A stretch of DNA of 64,000 nucleotides from positions 1 through 64,000 of the forward strand of contig JAJFFH010000044.1 in assembly GCA_021776735.1 (NCBI GenBank), read 5' to 3'. The stretch comes from Planctomycetota bacterium. GTDB taxonomy: Bacteria > Planctomycetota > PLA2. This document shows positions 25,896 through 35,982 of this stretch, one piece after another (position 1 is the first letter of the stretch; the number at the start of each line of letters is the position of its first letter). A program made the position numbers and the translations under genes. Under the pieces are notes generated by a model that worked only from the letters and a program-made list of their open reading frames with translations, had not been told where the DNA came from and did not search any database.

Positions 25896-26635
25896 GGCAA
25901 GCAAAGGGAGCCGCGGTCGATGTCGTCGGACTGACCAAGGTGTTCGGCGAAGGCGAGACCCGTGTCGAGGCGTTGCGCGGCATCGACATGACCATCGCGC
26001 CCGGCGAGTTCGTGGCGGTGATGGGCGCGTCCGGGTCGGGCAAGAGCACGCTGCTGCACGTCATCGGCGGGCTCGAGCCGCCGACGGACGGCGATGTACG
26101 CATCGACGGACGGTCGCTGCGCGAACTCAACGACGACGAACTCACGGTGCTGCGCCGCCGGCGCATCGGTTTCGTGTTCCAGGCCTTCAACCTCCTGCAG
26201 GTCCTGACCGCCGCGGAGAACGTGGCGCTGCCGCTGGTCATCGACGGCGTCGCCGAGTCCGAGGCGCACGCACGTGCACGGGCGGCCCTGGACCGCGTCG
26301 CGCTGGCGGACCGCAGCGCCCACCTGCCGGGCGAGCTTTCCGGCGGCGAACAGCAGCGCGTCGCGATCGCGCGCGCCGTCGTGACCAATCCGGTCCTGTT
26401 GCTGGTGGACGAACCCACGGGCAACCTCGACAGCCGGACCGGCGAAAAGGTAATGGCGCTCTTGCGCTCGCTGGCCGACGACCACGGCCAAACCGTTCTC
26501 ATGGTCACCCACGACGCGGGCGACGCGGCCATGGCCGATCGGCTGGCGCGGCTGCGCGACGGCGTCGTGGCCGACGAGCAGTCGCTTCCGGCCGGTCGCG
26601 ACGCGCACGAACTCCTGGGCGAGGATCTGTCGTGA
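25892..26635 (+). CDS. ABC transporter ATP-binding protein (MacB/LolD type)
   Basis: 247 residues. Walker A GASGSGKST, Q-loop FVFQAFNLL, signature LSGGEQQRVAIARA, Walker B LLLVDEPTGNLD and H-loop MVTHD are all intact. The N-terminal LTKVFGEGETRVEALRGIDM and the TGNLDS sequence place it in the MacB/LolD/FtsE-like class that partners with FtsX-type permeases. ATG 25892 overlaps the PadR stop (ATGA) and has GAGGAGAAG upstream. It overlaps the permease by 4 bp (GTGA). Confidence 0.96.
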   Translation: MRQAKGAAVDVVGLTKVFGEGETRVEALRGIDMTIAPGEFVAVMGASGSGKSTLLHVIGGLEPPTDGDVRIDGRSLRELNDDELTVLRRRRIGFVFQAFNLLQVLTAAENVALPLVIDGVAESEAHARARAALDRVALADRSAHLPGELSGGEQQRVAIARAVVTNPVLLLVDEPTGNLDSRTGEKVMALLRSLADDHGQTVLMVTHDAGDAAMADRLARLRDGVVADEQSLPAGRDAHELLGEDLS

Positions 26636-29130
26636 CCCGTCTGCGCTACAGCGTGCGCGAACTTCGTCGGCGGCCCGGTCGCACGGCGTTGACGCTTCTT
26701 GGACTCGTCATCGGCGTGGCCGCGTTCGTCTCGATCGGGCTGACCGCCCGGACCGCGCGGCACGCGACGCACGCCATGTTCGAGACGTTGGCGGGCCATG
26801 CGGAACTCGAGATCGTCGCAGCAGGCGGCGGCGGTTTCGATCCGCAACGCGCGTCCGCCGCGATCGAGAGCGACGGGGTCCAGGCGGCCGTTCCGGTCGT
26901 CGTCGCACCCGCGGCCCTCGTCGGCAAGAACGGTCCGGTCTCCCTGCTCGCGCTGGGCATCGACCCCGCGATGGACCGCGCGGCGCGCGACCTCCGGCTC
27001 CACGCCGGCGTGGGCCTCGAGGAAAAGGACGGGATCCTGCTTCCGGCTGGTCTCGCGGCAAGCCTTGGTCTGACGCCGGGCGACTCCTGCGCGCTTGTAA
27101 CGCCCGCGGGATTGGCGCACCTGGAGATCGCGGGCATCCTCGACGCGCGCGGAGCGGTCACGTTCAACGGCGGGTCCATCGCCGTCGTGCAGCTGACTCG
27201 GGCGCAGCGACTGTTCGGGCTAGGCGATCAGGTCAACGCCATCCAACTCGTGCTCGAGGCGGACGCGGATCCGGCGACGGTCGCGGACGCCGTGCAACGT
27301 CGACTCGAGCCGGGCCTGGAAGTCCGCCGCCCCGCCGCCCGCGCCTCGGTGGCACGCCACGTCCTCAAAAACATCGAGCAGCCGCTCGACGCGCTGAGCG
27401 TGATGTCGCTCATCGCGGGCGCGTTCATCATCCTCAACACGTTCCTCATGAGCATCAGCGAGCGGCGCCGGTCCCTCGCCCTGCTGCGCGCCCTGGGCAC
27501 GACGCGCCCACAACTCTCCCGGATGCTGCTCGGCGAGTCCCTGCTGCTGGCCGCGGTGGGCACGGTTCTCGGGATCGGACTCGGCATCGGCGCCGCCCGC
27601 GGCATGCTCGCGGGCATGGGGCAGTACCTCGGCGTGACGCTGCCCGAGCTGCGCTACGATTCCTCGACACTGCTCGGAGCGCTGGCCCTCGGCCCCGGTC
27701 TGGCCGTCATCGCGACGTGGTTGCCCGCGCGCCGCGCCGGCAGACGACCGGTGTTGGCGGGCCTGTTTCCCGAACGCGCCTTCGGCGGCGATCATGTGCC
27801 GCGCTGGCTCCGTCCGGTCGCGGCGTCGCTCGTGCTGCTGATGACCGCGATCGCGGGCGGCTTCGTCGCGGGTCACCTGACCGGCGCCCTGATCGCGCCG
27901 GCGATGGCCTTCATGCTGGTCACCTGCACACTCAGCGTCCCGCTCGTTGTCCCCTCGCTGCTTCGCGCACTCCGCGCGATCGCCCGTCCCGTCTCGAGTG
28001 TGGGCGCCGGGCTCGCCTTCCGGCAGCTCGAACGCTACCCGCTACGGACCAGCCTCACGTCCGGAGTCCTCGCCCTCGCGGTGATCACGGGCATCGGGAT
28101 GGGCACCGCGATCCTCGGCAACGTGCGCGACATCGAGGACTGGTACGAAAAAACGATCGTGTCCGACTACCTGGTGCGCGCCGCGATGCCCGCGAACGCG
28201 ACCATGACCTCGCCGAGCATGCCCCGGAATCTCGCGGCCGAATTCGGTGCCGTACACGATGTCGAACGCGTCCTTCCGCTGCGCTTTCTGCCGATCGAGG
28301 CCGGCGGCGAACCGGCGGTACTCATGGCCCGCGGCTTCTCGGCCAACCGGCCGATCGAATTGGACGTCGTCGACGGCGATCCCACGGAACTGGCCGAAGC
28401 GGTCGCGCGCGGCGAGGCCGCCGTCTCGTCCGTACTCGCCCACCGCCTCGGACTAAGACCCGGCGACTCGATCGAACTGGCGACACCCACCGGACCACGC
28501 CAGGTGAAGATCGCGGGACTCGTGACGGACTACACGGCGGCGGGCATGTTGCTCTACATGGACTGGACGGCCGCGAACAAGCTGTTCGGCCTGCGCGGGG
28601 TCGATGTCTACATGGTGGATGCGCCCGCGTCGGCGGAACCGGAGCTGCGCGCGATCGCCGCACGTCACGGCCTCATGTTCCAGACCAACGCCGACATGCG
28701 CGCGTTCATCGACGAACTCGTGCAGGGCACGGTCGGCATGTTCTGGACCCTGCTCGTGCTGGTCCTCGTCGTCGCCTGCCTCGGAGTGGTCAACACCCTG
28801 ACGATGCACGTGCTCGAACAACGGCGCGAGATCGGGTTGCTGCGCGCGGTCGCCATGACCCGCCGCCAAATCCGCCGCATGATCGGCGCACAGGCGCTGG
28901 CCCTCGCCGCCGTCAGCCTGCTCCCCGGCACGATCGCCGGCCTCGCCCTCGCTTGGGCCATGCACGGCTCGACGTACGCGGTCACCGGCATCATGCTCGA
29001 CTTCCGCCTCGAGCCGTACCTCGTCGTGACCGTGGTCGTGCTCACGACTGGCGCGACATGGCTCGCGTCGCGACTTCCCGCACGCCACGCCGCACGGATG
29101 CGAATTGCAGACGCGCTCACCTACGAATGA
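26632..29130 (+). CDS. ABC transporter permease with two FtsX domains
   Basis: 832 residues. The N-terminal transmembrane helix (~14-35, TALTLLGLVIGVAAFVSIGL) is followed by a MacB-like periplasmic domain (~40-240). Then come three helices of an FtsX domain (~260-390; LMSISERRRSLALLRALGTT), a central hydrophobic part, a second periplasmic domain (~490-690) and a second FtsX domain (~700-830; VLEQRREIGLLRAVAMTRRQI). This 10-helix layout fits mechanotransmitting exporters of lipids, antibiotics or lipoproteins. With PadR control, export of a toxic compound is plausible. Its stop is 28 bp from the convergent stop of the next gene. Confidence 0.93.
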   Translation: MTRLRYSVRELRRRPGRTALTLLGLVIGVAAFVSIGLTARTARHATHAMFETLAGHAELEIVAAGGGGFDPQRASAAIESDGVQAAVPVVVAPAALVGKNGPVSLLALGIDPAMDRAARDLRLHAGVGLEEKDGILLPAGLAASLGLTPGDSCALVTPAGLAHLEIAGILDARGAVTFNGGSIAVVQLTRAQRLFGLGDQVNAIQLVLEADADPATVADAVQRRLEPGLEVRRPAARASVARHVLKNIEQPLDALSVMSLIAGAFIILNTFLMSISERRRSLALLRALGTTRPQLSRMLLGESLLLAAVGTVLGIGLGIGAARGMLAGMGQYLGVTLPELRYDSSTLLGALALGPGLAVIATWLPARRAGRRPVLAGLFPERAFGGDHVPRWLRPVAASLVLLMTAIAGGFVAGHLTGALIAPAMAFMLVTCTLSVPLVVPSLLRALRAIARPVSSVGAGLAFRQLERYPLRTSLTSGVLALAVITGIGMGTAILGNVRDIEDWYEKTIVSDYLVRAAMPANATMTSPSMPRNLAAEFGAVHDVERVLPLRFLPIEAGGEPAVLMARGFSANRPIELDVVDGDPTELAEAVARGEAAVSSVLAHRLGLRPGDSIELATPTGPRQVKIAGLVTDYTAAGMLLYMDWTAANKLFGLRGVDVYMVDAPASAEPELRAIAARHGLMFQTNADMRAFIDELVQGTVGMFWTLLVLVLVVACLGVVNTLTMHVLEQRREIGLLRAVAMTRRQIRRMIGAQALALAAVSLLPGTIAGLALAWAMHGSTYAVTGIMLDFRLEPYLVVTVVVLTTGATWLASRLPARHAARMRIADALTYE

Positions 29131-29140
29131 GTCGGGCGAC

Positions 29141-29159
29141 AGCAAACGGACGGCGATTT
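29141..29159 (+). repeat. 19-bp dispersed repeat, copy 7 (18/19)
   Basis: Fills most of the 28-bp gap between two convergent genes; the last base is the first base of the opposite stop region. Confidence 0.9.
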
Positions 29160-31801
29160 CACTCGCCACGCGCGGAGGCTTGAATCTGATCGATGGCCAG
29201 CATGCGCCCAGCGACCTTGTCGCGCGCGGCGGAAGTCGTCATGTCGCGGCGAAGCGCCTCGGCCGCGAGTCGCGCCATGTCGGCGTACCAAGGCTCTTTG
29301 AGGGCCTTCGCCGACTCGGCCACAACGGTCCAGCGAAAGACCAGACTGACACGGACATCGTCGGTCTTCGCCACAACGTTGCGCAGCCGGTCCATGGTGC
29401 GATGCACGAGTTGGCGGTGAGCCCGCCGCGATCCGGGCTTCCATCTTCCCAACACGTTGGAAACCTGCCGGTGCGCGTGCAGAATCTCGACCTGGGCGTT
29501 GACGAGTACGTCGCGCGGCACATCAAGCCGAGCAAGGTGACCGAGGTAAGCCCGCGCTGCGTCAAGGTCGCCCGCCCGGGCGGCTTGTTGCACCAGCAGC
29601 GCGAGCAGTTCCGAGCGAACCGCCGGAGCGAGCGGAGCCAGCTCGGCCTGCGCCCGCGTGTGCCGTTCTTTCCACGGGTGCCGACTTGTGCCGACGTACG
29701 CGATCACGGCTCTCGCCCGTGCGGAGGCAGCGGCGTCGGCCGGCAGCCCGGAGAACGTCTCGTCGAACGACGCCGTGGCGCCGCGCTTGAGCTGCCGGAT
29801 CGCGATACCGGTGATCGTCTGCTCGCGCCCCTTCGGATCCGCGATGCGCCGCGCCCACTTCAGGGCCGCGACCCACCGGCCGCGGTCGGCCAGGTCGCCC
29901 GGTAGCCAGGTCTCCCGGTACTTCTCGTTTAGCAGCGCCCGTGCCTTGTCGTCGTCGCCGACTGCAGCCCAACCGCTCCCGATCCGGCGCGCGACCCGGT
30001 GGGCCGAACCGGCCCGCGGAAGCGCTTTCTGCGCGAGCTGAAGCACCATGCGTGCGTCAGCGTCCTGACCCGTGCGGATTCGCGCCGCCGCAATCCGCTC
30101 GTACTCCTCCGCATGCTGTCGAACGTTCAGCTTTCCGACGGTGCGCGAGGCAGCAACAAGCGTGTCCCGGGCCTGGTCCATCAAGCCGAGTTCGTGCTGC
30201 ACCCCGGCCAAGCGGATGTAGAAGGAAACAGCCAGGAAGCGCACCTCGAATGCGTCCAGCCAGGTTCGCACGAGCTTGAGCGTCGTTCCGGCGCCGGCGA
30301 CATCGCCGTCCTTGGCTTGCGCCCGGGCGAGCTCCCTCATCAGGGCGACGCGCCGGGTCAGCTCCGCGCCCGCACGGCTCGCTTTCATCATCTTGAGCCG
30401 GACCATGGGGTCGCGGTACTCCGCGAGCTTCTTGATCCCGTGCCGTGCAATGTCGAATCGGCTCTGGTCAATCGCGAGACGGACGGCCTTCACGACGAGC
30501 TCGACGCGCTTCTTGCGATTCGTCTCGGACGCACGGATTCGATCCGCAGCGTCCATCGCGCCGCGCAGGTTGCCGCCGCGGAGTGCGCGCGCGTGCACGT
30601 CGCGCCAGTACTTCGCCGAATCGCGCAGGCGCTTCTCGTGTCTTTTCCCAAGCGCGATCGCGCGGGTCGCATCGCCGGCCTCCGCCAACGACTGGCCGAT
30701 CATCATCGCCGCGGACGCCCTCTGGTCGTCCTTGAGCCCCGCGCTCTTGGCATCGGCCCGCTCCAGCACGGCCCGCGCGGGGTCGCGCTGTTTGTGAACC
30801 AGGAGCTGTTCGGCGACCCGGATCAACGCCACGACCGACTGATCGCGGCGCGCAAAGCCGTCCGCGGTTGCCGCCGCGAGCGCCAGGGTCTTGCCGGACT
30901 CCGACGGCTCCTGCGCCGCGGCGATCTTCACCAGCACGCCGAAGCGCTGGACCGGCGTACCGAGGGTCTCGACATCTCGCGCGGCGCGGGCCAAGGCCAC
31001 CCCCGCTCCTCTCATGTATCTTGCGTCCCGGCACAGTTGGGCCATGTTCCCGTAGGCCATGTGCCGCACCCGCACGTCAGGATTTTTTTCCACGTCCACG
31101 AGAAGTCCGTCGAGAAGAGCATGAACCGGCTCGCGCAGCCCCGCTTTCACGACGGCGACCGCGACCACATAGCGCGGTTCGAGGAGCTTACTCGCCGGAG
31201 CTCGCGCAGCCCCTCGCACGGCGAGCGAAAGGGCCCGCTGCGCCGCCTCGGCGTTGCCGGCGTTCAGGCACGCTTTCGCCGCCTCTACACCGATCGCAGC
31301 CTGCTCCTTCCAAGTCACCGCCTCCGCAGCGACCGTCAGTTTGTCCAGAGCTGCCCGAAGCGGCCGCGGCGCGTCGAACCGCAGTAGGGTCGGCAGCCAT
31401 TCGAGCAGCAACTGCACCTTGCGCATCGCGGTCGGGGTCCGGTCGGCCGCCACAACAGCAGCGGCCAGCGCGGCCCGGACCGCGTCGAGAGAGTCGAGCC
31501 GTCGGAGTCCGCGCAGCGCGACACGAACCGCTGCGGTGCGCTGGGCCGGTTCGGTGGCTTGCGCGGCCGACCATATGCCATGCGCAAGTTTCTTGTTCGG
31601 CCCAGACAGCGCCGTCGCGCCGTTGACGATCAGGTTCAGCGCCTTCACCCGATCCGGTCCTTGAAGCGCCTTCGCTTGCGCAAGAGCGTCGTCGAACCGA
31701 CCGGCGAGAACCAGGGCCTCCAGATCGGGCTCGGCAGGCTCGCCGACGGATGCGGTGGCAAAAAAGCCGAGCAACGCGAGGGGGGCAAGGACAAGACGCA
31801 T
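29159..31801 (-). CDS. Secreted helical-repeat (TPR-like) protein, function unknown
   Basis: 880 residues. A signal peptide occupies ~1-20 (MRLVLAPLALLGFFATASVG). The rest is Ala/Arg/Leu-rich helical hairpin repeats of TPR/SEL type, with no catalytic motif that I recognise. A GGGG ribosome site lies close to ATG 31801. The VWA gene upstream on the same strand ends 77 bp away, so they may be co-transcribed. Probably a periplasmic scaffold; that is inference from fold only. Confidence 0.82.
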   Translation of the reverse strand: MRLVLAPLALLGFFATASVGEPAEPDLEALVLAGRFDDALAQAKALQGPDRVKALNLIVNGATALSGPNKKLAHGIWSAAQATEPAQRTAAVRVALRGLRRLDSLDAVRAALAAAVVAADRTPTAMRKVQLLLEWLPTLLRFDAPRPLRAALDKLTVAAEAVTWKEQAAIGVEAAKACLNAGNAEAAQRALSLAVRGAARAPASKLLEPRYVVAVAVVKAGLREPVHALLDGLLVDVEKNPDVRVRHMAYGNMAQLCRDARYMRGAGVALARAARDVETLGTPVQRFGVLVKIAAAQEPSESGKTLALAAATADGFARRDQSVVALIRVAEQLLVHKQRDPARAVLERADAKSAGLKDDQRASAAMMIGQSLAEAGDATRAIALGKRHEKRLRDSAKYWRDVHARALRGGNLRGAMDAADRIRASETNRKKRVELVVKAVRLAIDQSRFDIARHGIKKLAEYRDPMVRLKMMKASRAGAELTRRVALMRELARAQAKDGDVAGAGTTLKLVRTWLDAFEVRFLAVSFYIRLAGVQHELGLMDQARDTLVAASRTVGKLNVRQHAEEYERIAAARIRTGQDADARMVLQLAQKALPRAGSAHRVARRIGSGWAAVGDDDKARALLNEKYRETWLPGDLADRGRWVAALKWARRIADPKGREQTITGIAIRQLKRGATASFDETFSGLPADAAASARARAVIAYVGTSRHPWKERHTRAQAELAPLAPAVRSELLALLVQQAARAGDLDAARAYLGHLARLDVPRDVLVNAQVEILHAHRQVSNVLGRWKPGSRRAHRQLVHRTMDRLRNVVAKTDDVRVSLVFRWTVVAESAKALKEPWYADMARLAAEALRRDMTTSAARDKVAGRMLAIDQIQASARGE

Positions 31802-31878
31802 GAGCCCCTATCGGCGCTCCGTCCGGTCCGAATGAGGCGGCCCGCCGCTCGATATCGGGCGCCTGACCCCCGCGCCTC

Positions 31879-33396
31879 CTATTTCTGCGGCAGCGATGGT
31901 AGGTCGCTGACAAGCCGGTACTCGCCCGCGGTGATCGTCGCCAGGCGTTTCATGATCCGGGTGAGACTGTCGATGCGATCCTTGGACAGCTTGCCGCGCT
32001 TGTGCAGGGTCAGGGCGATGGTGTTGATCACCACGCGGCGAAAACGGTTCCACGCGTGGATGCGCGCCTCGATCGAGAAGCTCGGCTCGTGGTTCGGCGC
32101 CCCGTCACCCAGCAGGAAAATCGTGTCGACATCGTCGTGCGCGAATGCCGTGGCCAGAGCACCGCTGACGTTGGTGCCGTCGCCCAGGGTCAGCGACTCC
32201 CGGATCCATGACGAGGCGCGACCGACGTTGCTCTTGGTCGCGGGCATCAGTTTGGCTTTCTTCCACGATCGCACCGCGCTGTGGAAGCCGATCACGTTGA
32301 AGCGCGTGCGCTCACCGAGCTTGCCGAGCACCCCGATCAGTTCGCTGCGTGCGACGTCGATTCGCTGCGTGCCCGTCTCCGGCCAGGACATCGAACCGGA
32401 CACGTCGACCAGAAAAAGCGCACGCTCGGACAGAATCTCGAAGCCGTAGTAACGCGAAACCGTAACCGACCCCTTCGCCTGCCCGGCCCCCCGGGCCTGA
32501 CGCTTGTGCCAGCTCCGCCACGCCCCCGGGTCGAGGCCGAGGTCCTTCTTGCTGATCGCTTTCAGCGCTCGGTAGGCCGCACGCTTGACGGGCAACGCCG
32601 GTCGTTCGAACAGCGCGATCAGGTCCGGGATCGCTGCCTTGGCGCGGCGCGCTCCCGCGGCCCGCGCGGCCGCCACGCAGACGAGATCGTGCTCGTCCGC
32701 GAGCAGCGAGACCCGCGCGGAGCGCGCCGCCGCCAACCGTACCCGCCAATCCGGATGCACAGCCGCGGACTTCAACGTCGCCTCCGCGAACTTTGCCGGA
32801 TACCGCGCAAGGGCCGAAACGGTCTCATAGACAAGGACGGCGATGCCTGTGTCGTCCGTTGCGGCCTGGTGCTGCTCGTACACCGCCCGCAGCCCATCGG
32901 CGAGAGCCTGGGTCTTCGACTTGCGCCAGGCCAAGGTCATGGCGCATGCGGTGCGCATGCCCAGCGCGCCCTTTGTGAGTCCCACGCCCGCGGTCCAGCG
33001 TTCGACCTCCGGATTCGTGTTGCGCAAGAGCCCGTACGCGACCGCCACCGGCAGCGGACCCGAGGCGTCCTTCATGCGTTTGGCGAGTGATACGAGCGTT
33101 GAAAGATCCGCGACCGTTGCCAGCGAGATGGCGGCCAACAGTTTTTCGCCGCCCAGCGTCGTGCGGCGGCGAATGATCTGCGCCAGCGCCTTGCGGGCCG
33201 TCGCCGAACGCGAGGTGCCGAGCTTTCTGAGAATGGACCAGCGCGTGATGCCACTGCGCAAGCCGGTCTCGCGGCGCAGTTCGTCGTACTGCCTGCGCAG
33301 ATCGCGAGCCTCCTTGTCGGACTCCGCCCGTACCGCGCTGGCTCCCGCGCCGGCAAGAGCCACAACAACGACAAGCGCCGCAATCCCGGTCTTCAT
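31879..33396 (-). CDS. Secreted HEAT-like and von Willebrand factor A domain protein
   Basis: 505 residues. Signal peptide ~1-25 (MKTGIAALVVVVALAGAGASAVRA). Residues ~30-290 are helical repeats (HEAT-like: HPDWRVRLAAARSARV). Residues ~325-500 form a VWA domain with the metal-ion site FLVDVSGSMSW (DxSxS), TNVSGAL and FLLGDGAPN. VWA domains bind protein partners through a Mg ion. The longer in-frame open region above ATG 33396 overlaps the divergent sigma-factor gene and is not coding. The two genes are separated by 79 bp. Confidence 0.9.
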   Translation of the reverse strand: MKTGIAALVVVVALAGAGASAVRAESDKEARDLRRQYDELRRETGLRSGITRWSILRKLGTSRSATARKALAQIIRRRTTLGGEKLLAAISLATVADLSTLVSLAKRMKDASGPLPVAVAYGLLRNTNPEVERWTAGVGLTKGALGMRTACAMTLAWRKSKTQALADGLRAVYEQHQAATDDTGIAVLVYETVSALARYPAKFAEATLKSAAVHPDWRVRLAAARSARVSLLADEHDLVCVAAARAAGARRAKAAIPDLIALFERPALPVKRAAYRALKAISKKDLGLDPGAWRSWHKRQARGAGQAKGSVTVSRYYGFEILSERALFLVDVSGSMSWPETGTQRIDVARSELIGVLGKLGERTRFNVIGFHSAVRSWKKAKLMPATKSNVGRASSWIRESLTLGDGTNVSGALATAFAHDDVDTIFLLGDGAPNHEPSFSIEARIHAWNRFRRVVINTIALTLHKRGKLSKDRIDSLTRIMKRLATITAGEYRLVSDLPSLPQK

Positions 33397-33475
33397 TACC
33401 CCAGAATAGCCGCGGGACGCCTGCCACGGACGCGGGGTGGGACAATTTCGGCGACTCCGACCATTGTTGATAGCC

Positions 33476-35965
33476 ATGGAACCGCTGGACGCAGCCCGCC
33501 TCCTTGAGCACGACGGATTCGTGCGCGGACTCGCCTGCCGGCTTCTGGCCGACCCCGTCCGCGCCGACGACGTCGTGCAGGACGCCTGGTTGGCTGCTCT
33601 CCAAAAGCCGCCCCGACGCGGATGGAACCTGAAGGCGTGGCTCGCCGGTGTCGTCCGCAACCGTTCGCGCAACATCGTCCGCGAGGAGGCCCGCCGTGAC
33701 ATCCGCGAACGACGCGCAGCCCGCCCCGAAGCGACCGGTTCAACGGCCGAACTCCTCGCGCACGAGGCCCGTCGCCGGGATGTGATCAGCGCCGTCCTCG
33801 CGCTCAACGAGGCGCAGCGCGAAATCGTCTTGCTGCGTTTTTTCGAGGGGTTGCCGCCCCGCGAGATCGCCCGGCGCCTCGGCGTGCCCGGCTCGACGGT
33901 ACGCACGCGGCTCGCGCGCGCGCTCGACCGGCTGCGGTCGTCGCTTCATCAACGCTACGGCGGCGAACGGGAGTGGTCCCTCGCGCTCGTCTCCGTCGCC
34001 AGCCCCGCCCGCCTCGGCATATGGACGGCCCTTGCAGGAGTCATCGCCATGAAAACCAAGATCACCGCCGCCGTGCTGGGCATCGCCGCGTTGGCCGCAC
34101 TCTTTGCCTGGGGCGCGAAAGACGAGGCGCCGCGGACGGACCGCGAGGCCCGGGCGTCCGATCCCGTTTCACGAAGGGCCCCCGCGCCCCCCCAAACCAA
34201 CGCAGGCTCGGCCGCACCGCCGGCGAGTACGGACCGATCGCGACGTCGCGTCCTGCGCGGCCGCGTGTCGTCTGCCGAAAGGTTCGACGCGCGACAGGTC
34301 ACGATCGTTGTGCGCTCCGCAGGCGCCGCACCGCGCCGCTACTCGATCGACGCGGCGTCGTTCGATCTGAAGATCGCGGATGTCGCCGCAACCGCGGGCA
34401 CGATTCAGGCGGAGCATCCGCGAATGTGGAGCCGACCGGTAAGCATGTCCGGAACGCCTGCGCAGCGCGTCGAGCTGACCCTTGTTCCGGCCGCGTTGAT
34501 CGCGGGCCGGGTCGCCGGACCGGCGGATGCCCCACACGCCGTGGTTGCCGTCTACGCGCTGGCACGCGATGGAATTCCCTTCGAGCGACCGGTCGCAGTC
34601 GGACGCACCGCCGGCGAGTTCCGACTGGGCGTCATCGTGCCGGGACCGCATCTGATCGTCGCGGTGCGCGAGGGCTTTGTGCCGTGGAGCACAACGGCTC
34701 GCTTGACGCTGCGCGAGACGTTCTCGTTCCCGCCGATCGTGTTGCAGCGCGGGCTCGAAATCGGCGGCCGCGTCACCCTCGCGAACGGCGAGGCGATCGC
34801 CGGCATCGAAGTCGAGGTCCGGCAAGCCGAGGGGCGGGGCAAGCGCCTCGAACTGCCCGGCTTCGCGATCCGATTCCATGCCGGCCGGGTTCATCTGGAC
34901 GCGACGCGTGCCCGCACGGACGCCGACGGTGGCTATCGCGCGAGCGGCCTTGCGGCCGTCGAGCATGCGGTTGCGTGCGCGTCGATCCCGGGATGCCATC
35001 CCGGCGCGCTGCGCAACGCGCGTCGGGTTCCGGAGTATCGGCGCGTCGCCACGGCTCCGCGTGCCGACATCGACTTCACGGTGGGACTGGCGATCCTCGA
35101 TGTTGTGTGCACGGCGGCCGGAGCGCCCCGGCCGGACACGCAGCTTGAGATCTTTCAACGCATGTACGTCGAGGGCAACCTGAAGTGGTGGTCGCAAGAG
35201 CGCTACACGACAAACAGCTCGGGACGGCTCCGCCTGCTCGTGCGGCCGGGCACGCACTACGTCGTGGAGTCCCGGGAGTCCGAGTTCAAGCCCGCCCGGC
35301 ACGAAATCACAACACCGGTGGCCGGGAAGCGGGCCGAGTTTGCCGTTGCGCTCGAACCGGCGGCACCTCGCTCCGCCCTCTCCCTGCAATTCGTGGCCGA
35401 GTCGGGCGCCGCGTTGCCGTCGACGGCCGTCGTGACGCTCCGGAGCACGGATCAGCCCGGCGAGAAGCCCGAGCGGCGGTCTGTCCCGGTTATCAAGAAC
35501 CGCTGCGCCGTGCCCGGAATCCGACCCGGAAACTACGCCGTCACGGTCCGGCTCGGAGCCGCGCACGGCGGAGACGTCGCCCACTTTCTCGACGCGAGGC
35601 TGCGCGCACAACTGCGGCCCGGCAAGACGGCGGACCGGATGGTCACGCTGACCCGCGGTGGTCGGATCGAGATCACGGTGCTGACCCCCGACGGACGCTC
35701 GGACCTCCCGTGCAACTGCGAACTGACCGACGCGCGCGGCTCGATCGTCGACGTGCTCTACACCAAGTTCGCAGACGGCCGGATGATGAGCACGCGCGGC
35801 GCGATCGCGAATCTGACCGGCCCCGCGTACATCGACGAGACCCTTCCATCCGGACGCTACGCGCTGCGGGTCACGCCTCCGATCGCGAGTGGATACGCGA
35901 GCCGGGAGATCGCGATCGAGGTCGAACCGGGCAAGACGGTGGAGCGACTCGTCCGGCTGAATTAG
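33476..35965 (+). CDS. ECF sigma factor fused to a membrane anchor and exported beta-domain region
   Basis: 829 residues. Residues ~1-80 are sigma region 2 (HDGFVRGLACRLLADPVRAD, DVVQDAWLAAL, LKAWLAGVVRNRSRN). Residues ~105-160 are region 4 (LNEAQREIVLLRFFEGL, IARRLGVPGSTVRTRLARA). A transmembrane helix follows at ~193-212 (ITAAVLGIAALAALFAWG), then a ~600-residue exported part rich in carboxypeptidase-regulatory-like beta sandwiches (LIAGRVAGPADAPHAVVAVY, LEIGGRVTLANGEAIAGIE). So promoter selection and an extracytoplasmic sensor seem to be in one chain. An internal ATG at 34049 with GGAG upstream could also give a separate membrane product. Confidence 0.88.
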   Translation: MEPLDAARLLEHDGFVRGLACRLLADPVRADDVVQDAWLAALQKPPRRGWNLKAWLAGVVRNRSRNIVREEARRDIRERRAARPEATGSTAELLAHEARRRDVISAVLALNEAQREIVLLRFFEGLPPREIARRLGVPGSTVRTRLARALDRLRSSLHQRYGGEREWSLALVSVASPARLGIWTALAGVIAMKTKITAAVLGIAALAALFAWGAKDEAPRTDREARASDPVSRRAPAPPQTNAGSAAPPASTDRSRRRVLRGRVSSAERFDARQVTIVVRSAGAAPRRYSIDAASFDLKIADVAATAGTIQAEHPRMWSRPVSMSGTPAQRVELTLVPAALIAGRVAGPADAPHAVVAVYALARDGIPFERPVAVGRTAGEFRLGVIVPGPHLIVAVREGFVPWSTTARLTLRETFSFPPIVLQRGLEIGGRVTLANGEAIAGIEVEVRQAEGRGKRLELPGFAIRFHAGRVHLDATRARTDADGGYRASGLAAVEHAVACASIPGCHPGALRNARRVPEYRRVATAPRADIDFTVGLAILDVVCTAAGAPRPDTQLEIFQRMYVEGNLKWWSQERYTTNSSGRLRLLVRPGTHYVVESRESEFKPARHEITTPVAGKRAEFAVALEPAAPRSALSLQFVAESGAALPSTAVVTLRSTDQPGEKPERRSVPVIKNRCAVPGIRPGNYAVTVRLGAAHGGDVAHFLDARLRAQLRPGKTADRMVTLTRGGRIEITVLTPDGRSDLPCNCELTDARGSIVDVLYTKFADGRMMSTRGAIANLTGPAYIDETLPSGRYALRVTPPIASGYASREIAIEVEPGKTVERLVRLN

Positions 35966-35982
35966 ACGAACCGCCTCGACCG

